Source: Cephalopachus bancanus
Lineage: Eukaryota; Chordata; Mammalia; Primates; Tarsiidae
Reading direction: 5' to 3'
Assembly (NCBI GenBank): GCA_027257055.1
Contig: JAPVLO010000055.1
Span: 8,641,501 to 8,705,500 of the forward strand
DNA: 64,000 nucleotides
Positions 12,313-23,405 of this stretch are shown here, piece by piece (the first letter of the stretch is position 1; every line of letters begins with the position of its first letter). The notes beneath the pieces are model-generated. The model searched no databases and was not told the DNA's origin. It saw nothing but the letters and a program-made list of their open reading frames with translations. A program made the position numbers and the translations under genes.

Positions 12313-13019
12313 GACTATCAGAGTACTTTAATGACCTCAAAGGAAGGAGTTATTGTAAAGGTAGATGCTCATCCAATAAAAGGTTACCTAGAAGTTCAGG
12401 GATATACCCTGGTAAAATATCTTATCAAACAGGTAGCCCTAGTGAAGTTACTTGTTCCCATGATACCCCCAAATATCAAAACTTTGGACATTCAGAGACC
12501 ATTTTAGTAAATAAAAAAATTTGTCCCAATATCAGATAGAAAAGTTTCAAAAGTTTTTATATAAGTTGCACAAAAATAATTTCTGATAATTTCAAGATGA
12601 CATTCTGGTGGTCCCAAAGTGACACAGGGATTTGAGTAGAAGCCGACTAATACCTAAGTGAGACTGACCGTAGCAAGGACAATTGACCACTGTTTTAAAC
12701 CAACAATGGTGGGGAATATACTGCTTAGATATTATAAGTGAATGCATCATTAGCAACAACCTATTCATGGAAGACTGTAACTGTCAAGTATGGGTGGAGC
12801 CAATGCTATTATTATTGATACATGAGGGTAGTTAAAGAATAAAACTGAGGTGATGAAAAAATGAGGGGATTTAAAATTTGTAAAGATCTCATAAGTGCAA
12901 AGTAGCACCATTTACAAAGATAAGACTTCTGACCATGGAAATTGATCTCTACTTTGATGACTTGATTTCAATATGTTGTGATCAAAGCTCTGAAACATTA
13001 AAATAAACTCATGGAAGGT
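12313..13019. other. Unassigned AT-rich sequence
   Basis: No gene, repeat family or RNA recognised. Confidence 0.4.
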
Positions 13020-13083
13020 ATACACACACACACACACACACACACATACACACACACGTGTATGTGTGTGCGTATTTGTGTGT
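13020..13083. repeat. (CA)n microsatellite with adjoining (TG)n
   Basis: A run of CA units followed by CACACGTGTATGTGTGTGCG. The CA block meets a TG block head-on, so the locus can also fold on itself. Confidence 0.9.
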
Positions 13084-13846
13084 CTACTTCTGTTAATTAT
13101 TTAAAATGATTTTTAGGGCATCATAGACAGAGTTTGGGGGAATATTTTCTCATGTTAATAATTACTTATGTTGTTGAATTCATTCTGTGATGCTCTATTA
13201 CACTGATAAAATTAATGCCCTATTCAATGAAGAGTGAATTTCCTAAAAGTATGCAGTCATTGAACTGTTTAGATCCAATAGCTACCAGTAATTTTTAATG
13301 GGATAGGAGGATTAAAAAATAATTTTTTCTTGCATTTTCCTAATGTACCACATAGAGCATGTGCTTACAGAAGTCTCCGATGAACATCTTAATAACATTT
13401 TGAAAAGAATAACAACAGAGGAATATTTTCTTATAATGTTGTCTCTTCACTTTTTGTTATTTTTTCTTCTTAAAATTATTTATTTTTCTTATCTGTAATC
13501 TAGTCTTGAAAAATAGTTTTCCTAGAATTAGTGAGTACTCTAACATTTTACTTAACATCTTCTAACAAAGTTTAGAGCCAACAAATATATTTCTTCTCTT
13601 CTTATAAAATGTTGATACCTTGAAGCTTCAACTTCTCTCCAAACTCTATCTTCTATCTTCTATAATATTGATGCCTAAAATTTTAGTTACATATTATTTA
13701 AATAAGAGAGTCTTATAGTATCTACGATAAACACTGACTACTTGATCTTTTTCTCTATTTTTTGGAAAACACATTTTAATAGTTGTCTTTCATGAAGATC
13801 TGTGGGTCATAAGTACTTTTAGTACATGTATGTTTGAAAAAAATTT
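13084..13846. other. Unassigned AT-rich sequence
   Basis: No frame with domain content and no named repeat. A run of short TCTTCTATCTTCTAT-type repeats lies at about 13,645-13,665. Confidence 0.4.
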
Positions 13847-14327
13847 TGGCCAGGCGTCGTGGCTCAAGCCTGTAATCCCAGCACTTTTGGAGGCCGAGGC
13901 AAGAGGATTGCCTGAGCTCCGGGGTTCAAGATTAGACTGGACAACTTGGTGAGACCTAGTCTCTACAATAAATTAAAAATATATACTGGGATTACAGGCT
14001 GAGCCACCACGCCCAACTGAATTCCATTTTCAATAACACTAAAAGGAATAAAATACTTAGGAATAAACTAAGGAAGTGGAAGCATTATACTATGAAGAGT
14101 ACAAAATTTTGAAGAAAATGAGTAAGACACAAACAAACAAACAAACAAACAAATATATATATACTGGACATGGTAGCGCTTGCCTGTGGTTCCAACTACT
14201 TGGAAGACTGAGGCGGAAGGATCACCTGAACCCAGCAGGTCAAGGCTGTGGTGGCCGTGAGCATGTCACTGCACTCCAGCCTGTGTGACAGAGTTAGATT
14301 CCAACTCAAAAAAAAAAAAGAGAGAGA
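13847..14327 (+). mobile_element. Alu split by a secondary insertion
   Basis: Left arm 13,847-13,989 and right arm 14,157-14,327 form one Alu. The linker region ATATATACTGG appears twice, at 13,979-13,989 and 14,157-14,167, and brackets about 167 bp of foreign sequence (separate entry). The A-tail is followed by a GAGAGAGAG run. Confidence 0.9.
13990..14156 (+). mobile_element. Chimeric insertion: antisense Alu 5' end joined to L1 ORF2 fragment
   Basis: The first ~33 nt (GATTACAGGCTGAGCCACCA and on) are the reverse complement of an Alu 5' end. From about 14,021 the sequence follows L1 ORF2 in sense direction and matches the part of the window's own L1 at about 53,205-53,325 (TTCCATTTnCAATA... 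to ...GACACAAACAAA). It ends in (CAAA)n. The flanking duplicated ATATATACTGG is consistent with target-primed insertion. Confidence 0.8.
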
Positions 14328-15948
14328 GAGAAAAAAAATGCTACCTTTTAAATGCTTACCTTGAACAAGATATAACTTGGAAATAGAGTCCTAAATTTAG
14401 AATTGTTGTTTTTCCTCAGCATTTTAGGTATAACAAGTAAAGGTTTCTGACATGCATAGTTATTGATGTAAAATATGCTTTCATTCTTACTACTGCTTTT
14501 ATGTAAATAATGAATCTACTCTTATCTGGTAGTTTTGTATTATTTCCTCTTAATATTATGTGTAGTTTCATGATAGAGTGACTACACCTTGGTTTGCTTT
14601 TAATGATTCTACTTATAAATTAGTATTTTTTTAAATCTAAAGACTAGTGAGATTTTTGAGTCTGGGAAAATTATTTCTTATTTAATGTGATTTTATAAAT
14701 ATTATTTTACACAATATCTTGTTCTTTACATACCTATTACTTATTTTAAATATGTTAAATATACTTACATTCCTATTAGACTTCTTTTCTATTGTCATTA
14801 ATTACTTCAGTATAAATTGTATTATTTGTTGTGTCTCCTGACTGTTTTTCTTGGCAGTAGGATTCTTTCTCCATCTTTTATTTGTAAACACACTCTCAGC
14901 TGGGGCAATTTTCCCTGGGAGTTTTTTCTCTAGAAGTGCTCTGCATTTTGGAATCATCCTTATGGGTTGGTTTCAAACCAGTTTTTGATCAGCTTATACA
15001 GTTGTTTCTCAACTTTGATTTGCATACATTTTAACACAGGTTTTGAAATTTCGCGGCTGTCTCTGATTCTACCCATGACCTAAAGTCAACTGCTTATTTC
15101 TTGGGCATGTCCTTGAATTTTGGCAGCATTTTTCCAGTCCCAGCTTATGAATGGTTCAGTCCTTGGTTACATAAAGGATGTACAGTTCTATCTCCAATGG
15201 TTCTTTGATCTATATCTTAGTTTTGACATTAAAATGTATTAAATGAAATGTGCTTCCCAGTTTGATAGCCTTATAAGTTACATGGTTTTAAATCCCATTC
15301 ACTGACATAACTATTTCATTTTCATTTCTGGTGTCTGAAGATTTTTTTTTCTTCCTTTTGGCTTTAATATTTAGAAAAAACTCATCTATAATTTCTATGT
15401 GTTTGGAATGAATGTGGGTACCGGGTGGGACTTCTTAACTTCTTAGTTCTTGATCTCATCTGGGAGTTTACAATATCGTCTTTATCAGTTTCAGATGCGG
15501 GGGGTGTTACTGAAATGCCAAGGGCTTGGTCAGGATCCTATTGTTTGCTGCACAGAAAGCCAGTTGTCGGAACAAGTATTGCCAGGGAAGAAGGTTTTAG
15601 TTGGGTTATATCAGCTAAGGAGAATTGGAAATCAATCTCAAATCCATTTCCTCAACTGACAGAAATTGGGAGTTTTTATGAGGGAGTAGAAAGAAACATA
15701 AAATAGTAATTTGGGAGGGGTAAGGCAGCAATCATGTTGAATGAAGGGTCTCAGATCTCACTGTCTGGATGAATTTTCTGGTGAGTTTCTGGCTTCTGCC
15801 TGAAAAGTATCATTCTCCTGAGGAAGGAACTCAGATAAGGTAAATGTGAGATTTAAGTTTTAAGACTGGGAAGGCCAATTTCTATGTTCATTAAAAAAAA
15901 CAACAGTAAATATCAGTTATATTGAGAAATTGGGACAGTATTAGTTGT
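14328..15948. other. Unassigned AT-rich sequence
   Basis: No gene seen. Two overlapping frames of 69-93 codons near 15,425-15,706 have no domain content. Part of the T-rich stretch may be very old L1, but I cannot show it. Confidence 0.4.
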
Positions 15949-16649
15949 CTTAGTTCATTCATGCTACTATAGCAAAATACCCCAGACTAGGCCATTTATG
16001 AACAACAAAATTTTCTTTTTTTGTTGTTTTTTTTTTGAGTTGGAATCTCACTCTGTCACCCAGACTGGAGCGCAGTGGCCGCTTCCAGACACCGCAGCCT
16101 CGACCTGCTAGGCTCCGGCGATCCTTCTGCCTCAGCCTTCCAAGTAGCCGGAATTACAGGCATGTGCTATCATGCCCAGCTGATTTTTTGATTTATTGTA
16201 GAGATGAGGTCTCGCTGCCCAGGCGGGTCTCCAACCCGCGGGCTCAGGCAATCCACTCACCTCAGCCTCCCAAAGGCGTGGGATTACAGGCTGAGCCACC
16301 GAGCCCGGCTAACAATAACAAAACTTTCTTTCTGACAGTTCTGGAGGCTGGGCAGCCCAAAATCAAGGAAGTGGCCAGGACAGTGTCTGGTGAGGACTGC
16401 TCCCTGCTTTCAAACTGATGACTTCTTGTTGCATCTTCTGGAGATAATGAACACTGAGTACTCACATGGTGGAAGGGACAGAAGGAAATTCACTAACTCT
16501 CTCAAGCACATTTATGAGGACTCTAATTTTTCATTCATGAGTGCTTACTAAGGATTTAGTCATTCCATAAAGGTCATGCCTCTTAATATTATCATGTTGG
16601 TGATTAAGTTTCAACACTTGAATCTTGAAGAACATTCAAATCATAGAAT
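15949..16649 (-). mobile_element. MaLR-type LTR (MLT1-like), split by Alu
   Basis: GTCTTAGTTCATTCATGCTACTATAGCAAAATACC at the left and, after the Alu, TTCTGGAGGCTGGGCAGCCCAAAATCAAGG, ending with TTAAGTTTCAACACTTGAATC. This is the reverse complement of a common MaLR LTR layout. It shares its outline with 40,386-40,738 and, in opposite orientation, with 55,853-56,275. Confidence 0.7.
16016..16313 (-). mobile_element. Alu, full length, inside MaLR LTR
   Basis: Target-site duplication AACAACAAAATTTTC (16,001-16,015) and AATAACAAAACTTTC (16,314-16,328). It belongs to the GCGCC/GCCCGCGGG-type subgroup that also includes the copies at 28,688 and 33,645, with 'CCAAAGGCGTGGGATTACAGGC' at the antisense 5' end. 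Confidence 0.93.
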
Positions 16650-16814
16650 AAGTTAAACTCAAGGTCATGATGGACTCTTCCATTATGCATGTTAATAAAT
16701 GTTGTCAATATTTATCTTTAAATAAGACCAACTGTCCTGATAGTTGGAGAAAGTATGGGGAAAGACTGTGAGTTGCCTGAATTTCACCCTTACAGACTGC
16801 TTCTTCCTGTTTAA

Positions 16815-17000
16815 GGGCATAGGTTCTGAAGTCAAACAACAGTGTTTTGTGATTCTGTCTCTGTCACACAGTAACTACAATTCTGAGCATGCGACTTAAC
16901 CTTTCTAAGCTTCATTTTCTTTAAGATCACAATATTATCCACTTTGTAAGGTTTTTAGACGAATGAAATGATGTAACACTTGCAATGATACTTAACTTGA
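16815..17000 (-). mobile_element. MIR SINE fragment
   Basis: The antisense MIR core is readable: TTCTGAAGTCAAACAACAG, then GACTTAACCTTTCTAAGCTTCATTTTCTTTAAGAT, then a GTAAGG..TTTTTAGACGAATGAAATGA end. Confidence 0.75.
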
Positions 17001-18853
17001 TTCTTATCACATGAAAAGTCTTATTCATTAGCAATTATTTTTATCATTCAAAACATGGAGTTTAAAAGAATTATCTTTAAAAAAGAGCATTTTAAAGGCA
17101 TATGTTCTCTTATTTATTTGTGAATTATTGACTAAAAGTATTTAGTTTACAGCCTTGTAGGTGATGGGATAGATCCTGAGATTATAAGGTCTAACTGGTT
17201 GCTTCTTGGCTTTCAAGGCTGTTTATGGTCTGCTTGAGGTCTAGGTGAACAGATAAGACTTAGGCATAATCTTTGATAAGACTAGAACAAAATAGGATAC
17301 AATAGAGTCATGTGGTAGTCCTGAAACCATCTTCTCCAATGACACTGTGTGTTGAGTTACTTGTACAGAGATGATACCAAAGCACCCTTTCAACGATTCT
17401 GTTAACTGGGCAAAGAATTGTTTCCATGGCCTTCATCAGTTTAATTACATCAGTTTGTCTACTTCTCGGTCCCTTTCAGGAGAACCAGGGCTAAAATTAT
17501 TTGTCCAATCAACTAAAGCCTGATGTGGAGACACTCCGAAGAGTGCAAAAAGAAGAAAAACATGTCATTAGATTGTTAAGAAAGAAGTCTTGCAAATGAA
17601 ACAGAAACACACTACTTAGAATGATGGGGATGAGTTTAAGATTTCAGAACAAGGAGCTGTTTTAAGTATTTGCAGGTTTTTCACATGAAGACTGGTGACA
17701 AGATATTTTTTGTTGTGGCAAAGGACAGAGCAATATAAAATGAGCCAATATCTAGCATAGTTGTGAAATTTGAAGCAAAAGGAGATAGAAGATCATAGAA
17801 ACTATTTTATTGATGTATATAGGAAAATAAAATAAACAAAAAACAAATATTTTAAGAATTTGTGTCAGCAAGAAAGTATTTTTCTATAATGTTGGACAAT
17901 TAATCTTTAATTAATAAGTTTGATATGCAATTGCCTTTTGTAGTAAACCCTAAAACATTTAAAAAATTGAAAAGCATTTTTGGTTCTTTCAGATCTGTCT
18001 GAGCTATATAAGCCTGAAGGCAAAATCCAAGAAGGGGATTATTTGGATGCCAGGGACCCCTTTTGCTCTCTAATTCCATGTATTCTTATGCTTCGTTAAT
18101 TATGTCATTTTTCTAGTTCTCATTTAATTTTCCTTTCTGAATATTTCTAGGGAACACAGTAATAATTAGACATATTTCTTCTTGAAATATACATGAAAAA
18201 TATTCAAGTGGATGCTTGAATTGGTTAATTTGCAGGATTTAGTGGATAGCCAATTCTTATTTGCCCTACTTATGATCTCTATAAAATAACTTTGAAGGCT
18301 GGAATGATAAATGCTGAACCATTGCCCCTGAGAGAAACACATGATTAGGTTCCTGTGAGTCTCTGGTTATGTGCTTATCAACTGATCATATATAACCTTG
18401 TTTTATGCACTCTGTTTAAAGACACCTTATTTAATACATATCATGGATTAATTAACACTGGACTCACAGCCAATAGCACACCAACTTGGTCTGAATGAGG
18501 CTTATCAAGCATTTGTATTTTCTCCGTAAGGCACATCACAGCATTTTTGCACATAGAAACAAAAGACAGATCTTCAGCACTATACTTAGAGGCTGTTTTA
18601 AACAATGAAATCACCAACAAAGAAATGCAACATTCTACAGACTTCAAAAGGGAAACGTGTTTAAAGTTTGAGAGCTGAAACAAGAAGCTCAGCTGGAAAG
18701 TTGAGTTTTAAATGACTCAAATATGTTGCTGCTCTGCCCATGTTATGACCGACTATGAAAGTGCCAGGAGTTACAAATACTTTTTTAGGAATAGAATTCA
18801 CAAGTACACATTCATAAATCGGGAGAATTGACTTTACTTAAAAGTTACATTTT
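17001..18853. other. Unassigned AT-rich sequence
   Basis: No coding or repeat identity found. The 80-codon minus-strand frame at 18,441-18,683 has no recognisable motif. Confidence 0.4.
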
Positions 18854-18865
18854 AAAGCAGTATAA

Positions 18866-19163
18866 CCAACCAGGAACGGTGGCTCTCACCTGTCATCCCA
18901 GTACTTTGGGAGGCCAAGGTAAGAGGATTGCCTGAGCCCATGGGTTCGAGACCAGCCTAGGAAACTTTGCAAGACCTCATCTCTACAATAAATCAAAAAA
19001 TTAGCTGGGTGTGGTGGCGCATACCTGTAATTCCAACTACTTCGAAGACTGAGGCGGAAGGAACGCCAGAGTCCAGTGGGTTGAGGCTGCGGTGGCCGGG
19101 AGTGGCCACTGCACTCCAGCCTGGTTGAGAGAGTGAGACTCTGACTCAAAAAAAAAAAAAAGA
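18866..19163 (+). mobile_element. Alu, full length
   Basis: CCAGGAACGGTGGCTCTCACC start, both arms and an A-tail. Target-site duplication AAAGCAGTATA (18,854-18,864) and AAAGCAGCATA (19,169-19,179). The second copy of this duplication was itself reused by the next insertion. Confidence 0.9.
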
Positions 19164-19179
19164 AAAGTAAAGCAGCATA

Positions 19180-19441
19180 TACTGAGTGATCTGTCACAGA
19201 AACAAAGAATTGAGTACCACATGTTCTCATTCATAAGCAGACCTTGAACAATTATCATAATACTATAAGAAAGGGATTGGCAGTAGTTGGAAACTGCCAG
19301 GGAAGGGAAGGGACAGGATTGGCAATAGTGGGTAACTACCAGGGGACAGGGTGCATACCTCATCAAAAAGGGTATCTGCACAATAAACACTTGTATACCA
19401 AACCCTGAATTGTACCCCCCATCTTCAAATAAAAGATTTAA
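19180..19441 (+). mobile_element. L1 3' end, severely 5'-truncated
   Basis: TACTGAGTGATCTGTCACAG onward parallels the 3' end of the window's larger L1 from about 54,697 (ORF2 terminus and 3' UTR), through CCTGAATTGTACCCCCCATC to AATAAAAGATTTAAAA. No poly-A follows; instead it runs straight into a 5'-truncated Alu in the same orientation. Confidence 0.88.
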
Positions 19442-19694
19442 AAAGTTTGGGAGGCCGAGGAAAGATGATTGCTGAGCCCAGGGGTTCGAGACCAGCTTGG
19501 ACAACTTGGAGAGACCTCGTCTCTGCAATAAATCAAAAAAATAGCCGGTCTTGGGGGTGCACGCCTGTAGTTCCAGCTACTTGGAAGATTGAGGCGGAAG
19601 GATCACCTGAGTCCAGCAGGTCAAGGTTGCAGTGGCCAAGAGCATGCCACTGCATCCAGTGAGACTCCAACTCAAAAAAAAAAAAAATTAAAAG
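19442..19694 (+). mobile_element. Alu, 5'-truncated, fused to the L1 tail
   Basis: Starts at GTTTGGGAGGCCGAGG, lacking roughly the first 30 nt. Its A-tail is followed by AAGCAGCATA (19,695-19,704), which matches the site just before the L1 fragment (19,170-19,179). L1 piece and Alu therefore seem to share one target-site duplication. Confidence 0.88.
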
Positions 19695-19704
19695 AAGCAG
19701 CATA

Positions 19705-20442
19705 GACAGAAATTAGACTACCATTTTTCCACCCAAGCTTCACCATAAATATGATATTTTTTTCTTGCTTTAATTTTAGCAGAATTCATATTGCTCTGAT
19801 GGGGACTTTTTTCAAATTGATGTCTTATGCTTTTGTGTGCCTCAGACTAGATACTGTTCAAACGTGTTGTAATAAGTTGGTACAAGTTGAAAATTTGGTG
19901 CAAAAAATGTTGAAATACATGCATAGCTTATTAATAATATGCATTTTCCATGACATTTTGAAATTCCCTCATACTTATGGTAAAATTTTTCTCAAAAGAT
20001 GGTACTTTTGATGATGGTCAGGTAATGACTAAGTTTTAAACACCAAGGTCACTATGTGTTTTGGTGTTCTTTTGCCCAGAGCAGGCATAGCTGGGTGGAG
20101 AGAATTTTCTGAGTAGAATTTCCAAGATGATAAATTAGAAACATTCCCTCCCTTAGGAACAAATGGAATTTGATTAGAAATGATAATAACAAATACTTCC
20201 TAAATTACATCACCCAAAATTCTTTGAATCAGTGACATACACATCAAGGAAATGAGGACTTTTAGGAGACTTTTTGTTGTCATTGTTTAAGAGTGTAGCT
20301 CATATGTCTAGAACTATAGCTGTTTTTGTGGAGGTGGTAGTAGGTACTAATTTTATAACACCCAGGCTGCACAGAACTCAGGCAACATAGGGAATCTTAT
20401 CTTCAGTCCATGTCATTGACCAGTATTAACTATTTTCTAGGG
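19705..20442. other. Unassigned sequence
   Basis: An 86-codon frame at 19,751-20,011 lacks recognisable content. No repeat named. Confidence 0.4.
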
Positions 20443-20602
20443 CCTTGCTACTCAGCAGGATGAGCATTACTAAGGCAGCTTGTTAGAAACACCTCTCTGA
20501 CCCCTGCTTCAGCACTACTGAATCAGAATGTGCATTTTATGGAGATTACTGGTGAGTCATATGTGCACTAATAATTGAGAAGGCTGCTCTGGGAATTTCA
20601 TG
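20443..20602 (+). mobile_element. MER5-type hAT fragment
   Basis: CTACTCAGCAGGATGAGCATTACT, GGCAGCTTGTTAGAAACAC, CTACTGAATCAGAATGTGCATTTT and ACTGGTGAGTCATATGTGCAC follow the MER5A order. The inverted termini are worn. Confidence 0.6.
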
Positions 20603-21177
20603 CCTGTTCCCCCAGATTGTTCCAATTCCCAAATTAACTCTCTTTCCACCAAATATCAAGAAGGCGTTAGAAGAGTTAATGCAACAACATCAAGTCATTT
20701 CACAATAAAATGTAGATTACCCCTAGATTTAACATTGTAAGAGGTTACTTGGATTTCAGAAAAGGAGTTGTAATTCATTCTACTCACCAATAGGTGGACT
20801 GAAGACAGACTCAAAGCAACGTCCATTACGGTTCAGGAAACTGTGAGAAGTTACTTTTTATCTTAATTGTAAGGATTTGTAGGTTAACAGTTAAGTCCTC
20901 AACTTTTAAAATATTCACGCAGGGCCAAATGGAGACCAACAGTTCAGCTGTATTCCAAGCTTTCAAGTAATAGATCAGAGATTGTATGACCTTCTTAGCT
21001 CCTTATACAGGTGAGTCATTGAAGCCTGTCACTTTTCTTGCTTCTTTCTGTTTTTGGAAGAGAAGCAGGTCACTGAATGTTTGTGTACCCATAGGGAGGC
21101 CTGATCAGTGCATCCCTGCCATGAATAATAATAATAAAAATGAATAATAATATGTTTGTTGATGCAATTAACTTTTT
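20603..21177. other. Unassigned sequence
   Basis: No gene or clear repeat. An (ATAATA) low-complexity patch lies at about 21,124-21,152. Confidence 0.4.
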
Positions 21178-21372
21178 CTAAGCATTTTTGAAGTATCATC
21201 TTACATAAGCCCCAAACAATTCTATGTAGTAGTTGTCATTATTGTTTTCATTTATAGCTCGAGATATTGAATCACTGAGAGATTATGTAAACTGTTCAAA
21301 GTCACCCAGATAAGCAATAATTGTATGAAGGCAGATCCTTGATATTCAACCACTGCACTACTCTACCTTCCA
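21178..21372 (+). mobile_element. MIR SINE
   Basis: The sense MIR is readable over most of its length: AAGCATTTTTGAAGTATCATCTTACATAAGCC, a TTTTCATTTATAG..GAGATATTGAATCACTGAGAGATTATGTAAACTG core, GTCACCCAGATAAGCAATAA, and GATATTCAACCACTGCACTACTCTACC. Confidence 0.85.
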
Positions 21373-21932
21373 AGACTAGAAGTGGAGGATGGCTGCATTT
21401 GAACACAGATAATTCCCTGAAGAAGCAAGAGAAAAGCAGCTGGACCAGATAAGATTCTAGACACCATCATCTTATTTAATAGAATTTAATGGAGAAATGG
21501 GCCCAGCAAAAGTCAGACCAATTATTATCAATAGACATCAAAGACCCTTGACTTTCCTACGAAAGAGGCTGATAAGGAATGAAGAGAGATATAAGTTGTC
21601 ATTCAGGTAATTCCTCAAGAAGTTGTGGTCTTTCTTCATAGAAATATGAGGGTGAGAGTAGAAGGTATCCCTTACCACAAAGCTTCCAATTTTCTAATAT
21701 CTTCACACATGACAAAAAAAGAGTTTACTGCTTTGTAATTTTTTTTTGTAAGAGGTAGTAGAAAGGTCATAGAAATTTGAGATATAGTTTACCTGTAAAA
21801 TAGGAATGATAATAGTATCAATTGAATAAGATTCCAGTAAAAACAACTTAAAACAATGTATGACACCCAACACATTTATTGTCACCATCATTACTGTGAG
21901 GTTTAAATATGTATCCTGGCGGGGCTTCCAAA
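21373..21932. other. Unassigned sequence
   Basis: No coding or repeat identity seen. A 9-nt run of T lies at about 21,738. Confidence 0.4.
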
Positions 21933-22039
21933 TGTCAGATCAGACCTGCTGTGGTGGGGTGCAATCCGGTGCTGTGTGAAAGATGCAAAGAATTACATAG
22001 AAATTTGACTCGAAAATATAGTTTATTTAGAAAGTAAAT

Positions 22040-22074
<35 letters not shown>

Positions 22075-22777
22075 TTCCCTTCCTCAAGGTAGGGGAGGTG
22101 GCCAAGGCTAGGAAACAGGGTAACCGTGGCTCAAGGAGCCACATAGTCAGACCATGGCTTAGCAAAGCAATGGTAAAGGGTGGAGGGAAAGAAAGGGAAA
22201 GGGTGGAGGGGAGATTCACCACCCCATGGTAGGGGAGGGGACCAAAGCTTAAGAAAACATGACTTCGCCATAGCTCGAAGAACACATGGCCATACCAGAG
22301 TTTAGTAAAGCAATGGCCACTGATTATTTAAGGTCGAATGCTTTTAAACATTCCCCTTTGATGAGGGCAGGTCGTTAAGGTGGTTGGGTGATGGTCTGTT
22401 CCACATCATCATGAAGGGGCAGGTAAGTGCAGGTACTGAGGTCAGGTGATGGACAGCAGGTAGATGGGTGGTAATGTTAGTCATGTGATTGCTGCCATGG
22501 TGGTGGGGTCTGTGTCATGAAGGTCATGAAGGGCTGATTGAGTTAACTTGTGTCTTATGGGTGGAAGTGAATACTTGAAGTAGAAAAGCTAATAGTATAA
22601 AACAAGCTGGAGAGGGGGTTGTAAAACTATTATCAATAGCTACCTCTGAGAAACAAGTTCTGTCCTCAGCCAATGGATTAGAGGGTAAGTTAAGTGAGCT
22701 GCTAGAAAAACATGACAACGAGGCGTTGTTAAAATGGCTGCTCTTGGGCTATATTAGCTCCATGTTATGTCCTTTCA
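21933..22777 (-). mobile_element. Solo ERV LTR with internal tandem duplication
   Basis: On the minus strand it starts TGAAAGGACATAACATGG and ends ATCTGACA, so it has TG...CA ends. Next to its 3' end is a primer-binding-site-like TTTGGAAGCCCCGCCAGGAT. It is the same family as 27,604-28,318 but about 130 bp longer. The extra length is a duplicated ~105-bp block (about 22,078-22,186 and 22,217-22,323). A CT-rich U5-like run appears here as (AG)n at 22,041-22,070. No partner LTR with this orientation is visible. Confidence 0.82.
22041..22070. repeat. (AG)n tract inside LTR
   Basis: About 14 AG units. The sister LTR has a shorter CT run at the equivalent place (about 28,173-28,187). Confidence 0.85.
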
Positions 22778-23224
22778 ATCACCATCATCAAAGTAAGGAT
22801 GAAAAGGCATGTTGATTGCAAATGCACTTTGTAGTTCAGAAAATCCCACACTAATAGGACTGGTGCAATCTAATTCAGTCACAGGTGATATTCTTCTCAG
22901 ACATTGAATGGCACCATTTCTCTTTCCAGATCAGACCACTGAAATTCATCCTACTGGACTGTGGAAACTGCTCATATCACATTATAATCTGGTTTACAGT
23001 AAGTAACCTGAAACAAAGAAACCACTAGAACACATAAACAATACCTTTCTTATTATTGTTTGAAAAAACAAAACAAAATTTACTTTAAAAATCTATCTCT
23101 TAGAAAGTCACCAATTTGTTTCCCCCTGTGAATTCAAAATCAGGTATTTCTCTGCTGAAAAAATTTTCATAATGTGTCCAAAGGCATATATCACTTGAAT
23201 TTGTGCCATATTAGAACTAACCTA
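22778..23224. other. Unassigned sequence
   Basis: No gene or named repeat. Confidence 0.4.
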
Positions 23225-23405
23225 GTTCTAGTGATCAAGATAATTTTGCTTTTGTTTTTGCTTTGTTAATCAGTTGGATAAATTTGGCCTATTCTCTTTA
23301 CCTCCTGGGCTTCAGTTTCCTCATCTGTAAATCAAGGGGATTGGAGATAAATAACTATAGGGTTTCAGCCAGTTCCATTATAAAATTCTATAATTCTGTG
23401 AAACC
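23225..23405 (-). mobile_element. MIR SINE
   Basis: The hallmark antisense block CTTCAGTTTCCTCATCTGTAAAT is followed by AAGGGGATTGGAGATAAATAAC and a TTCTATAATTCTGTGA end. Confidence 0.85.
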
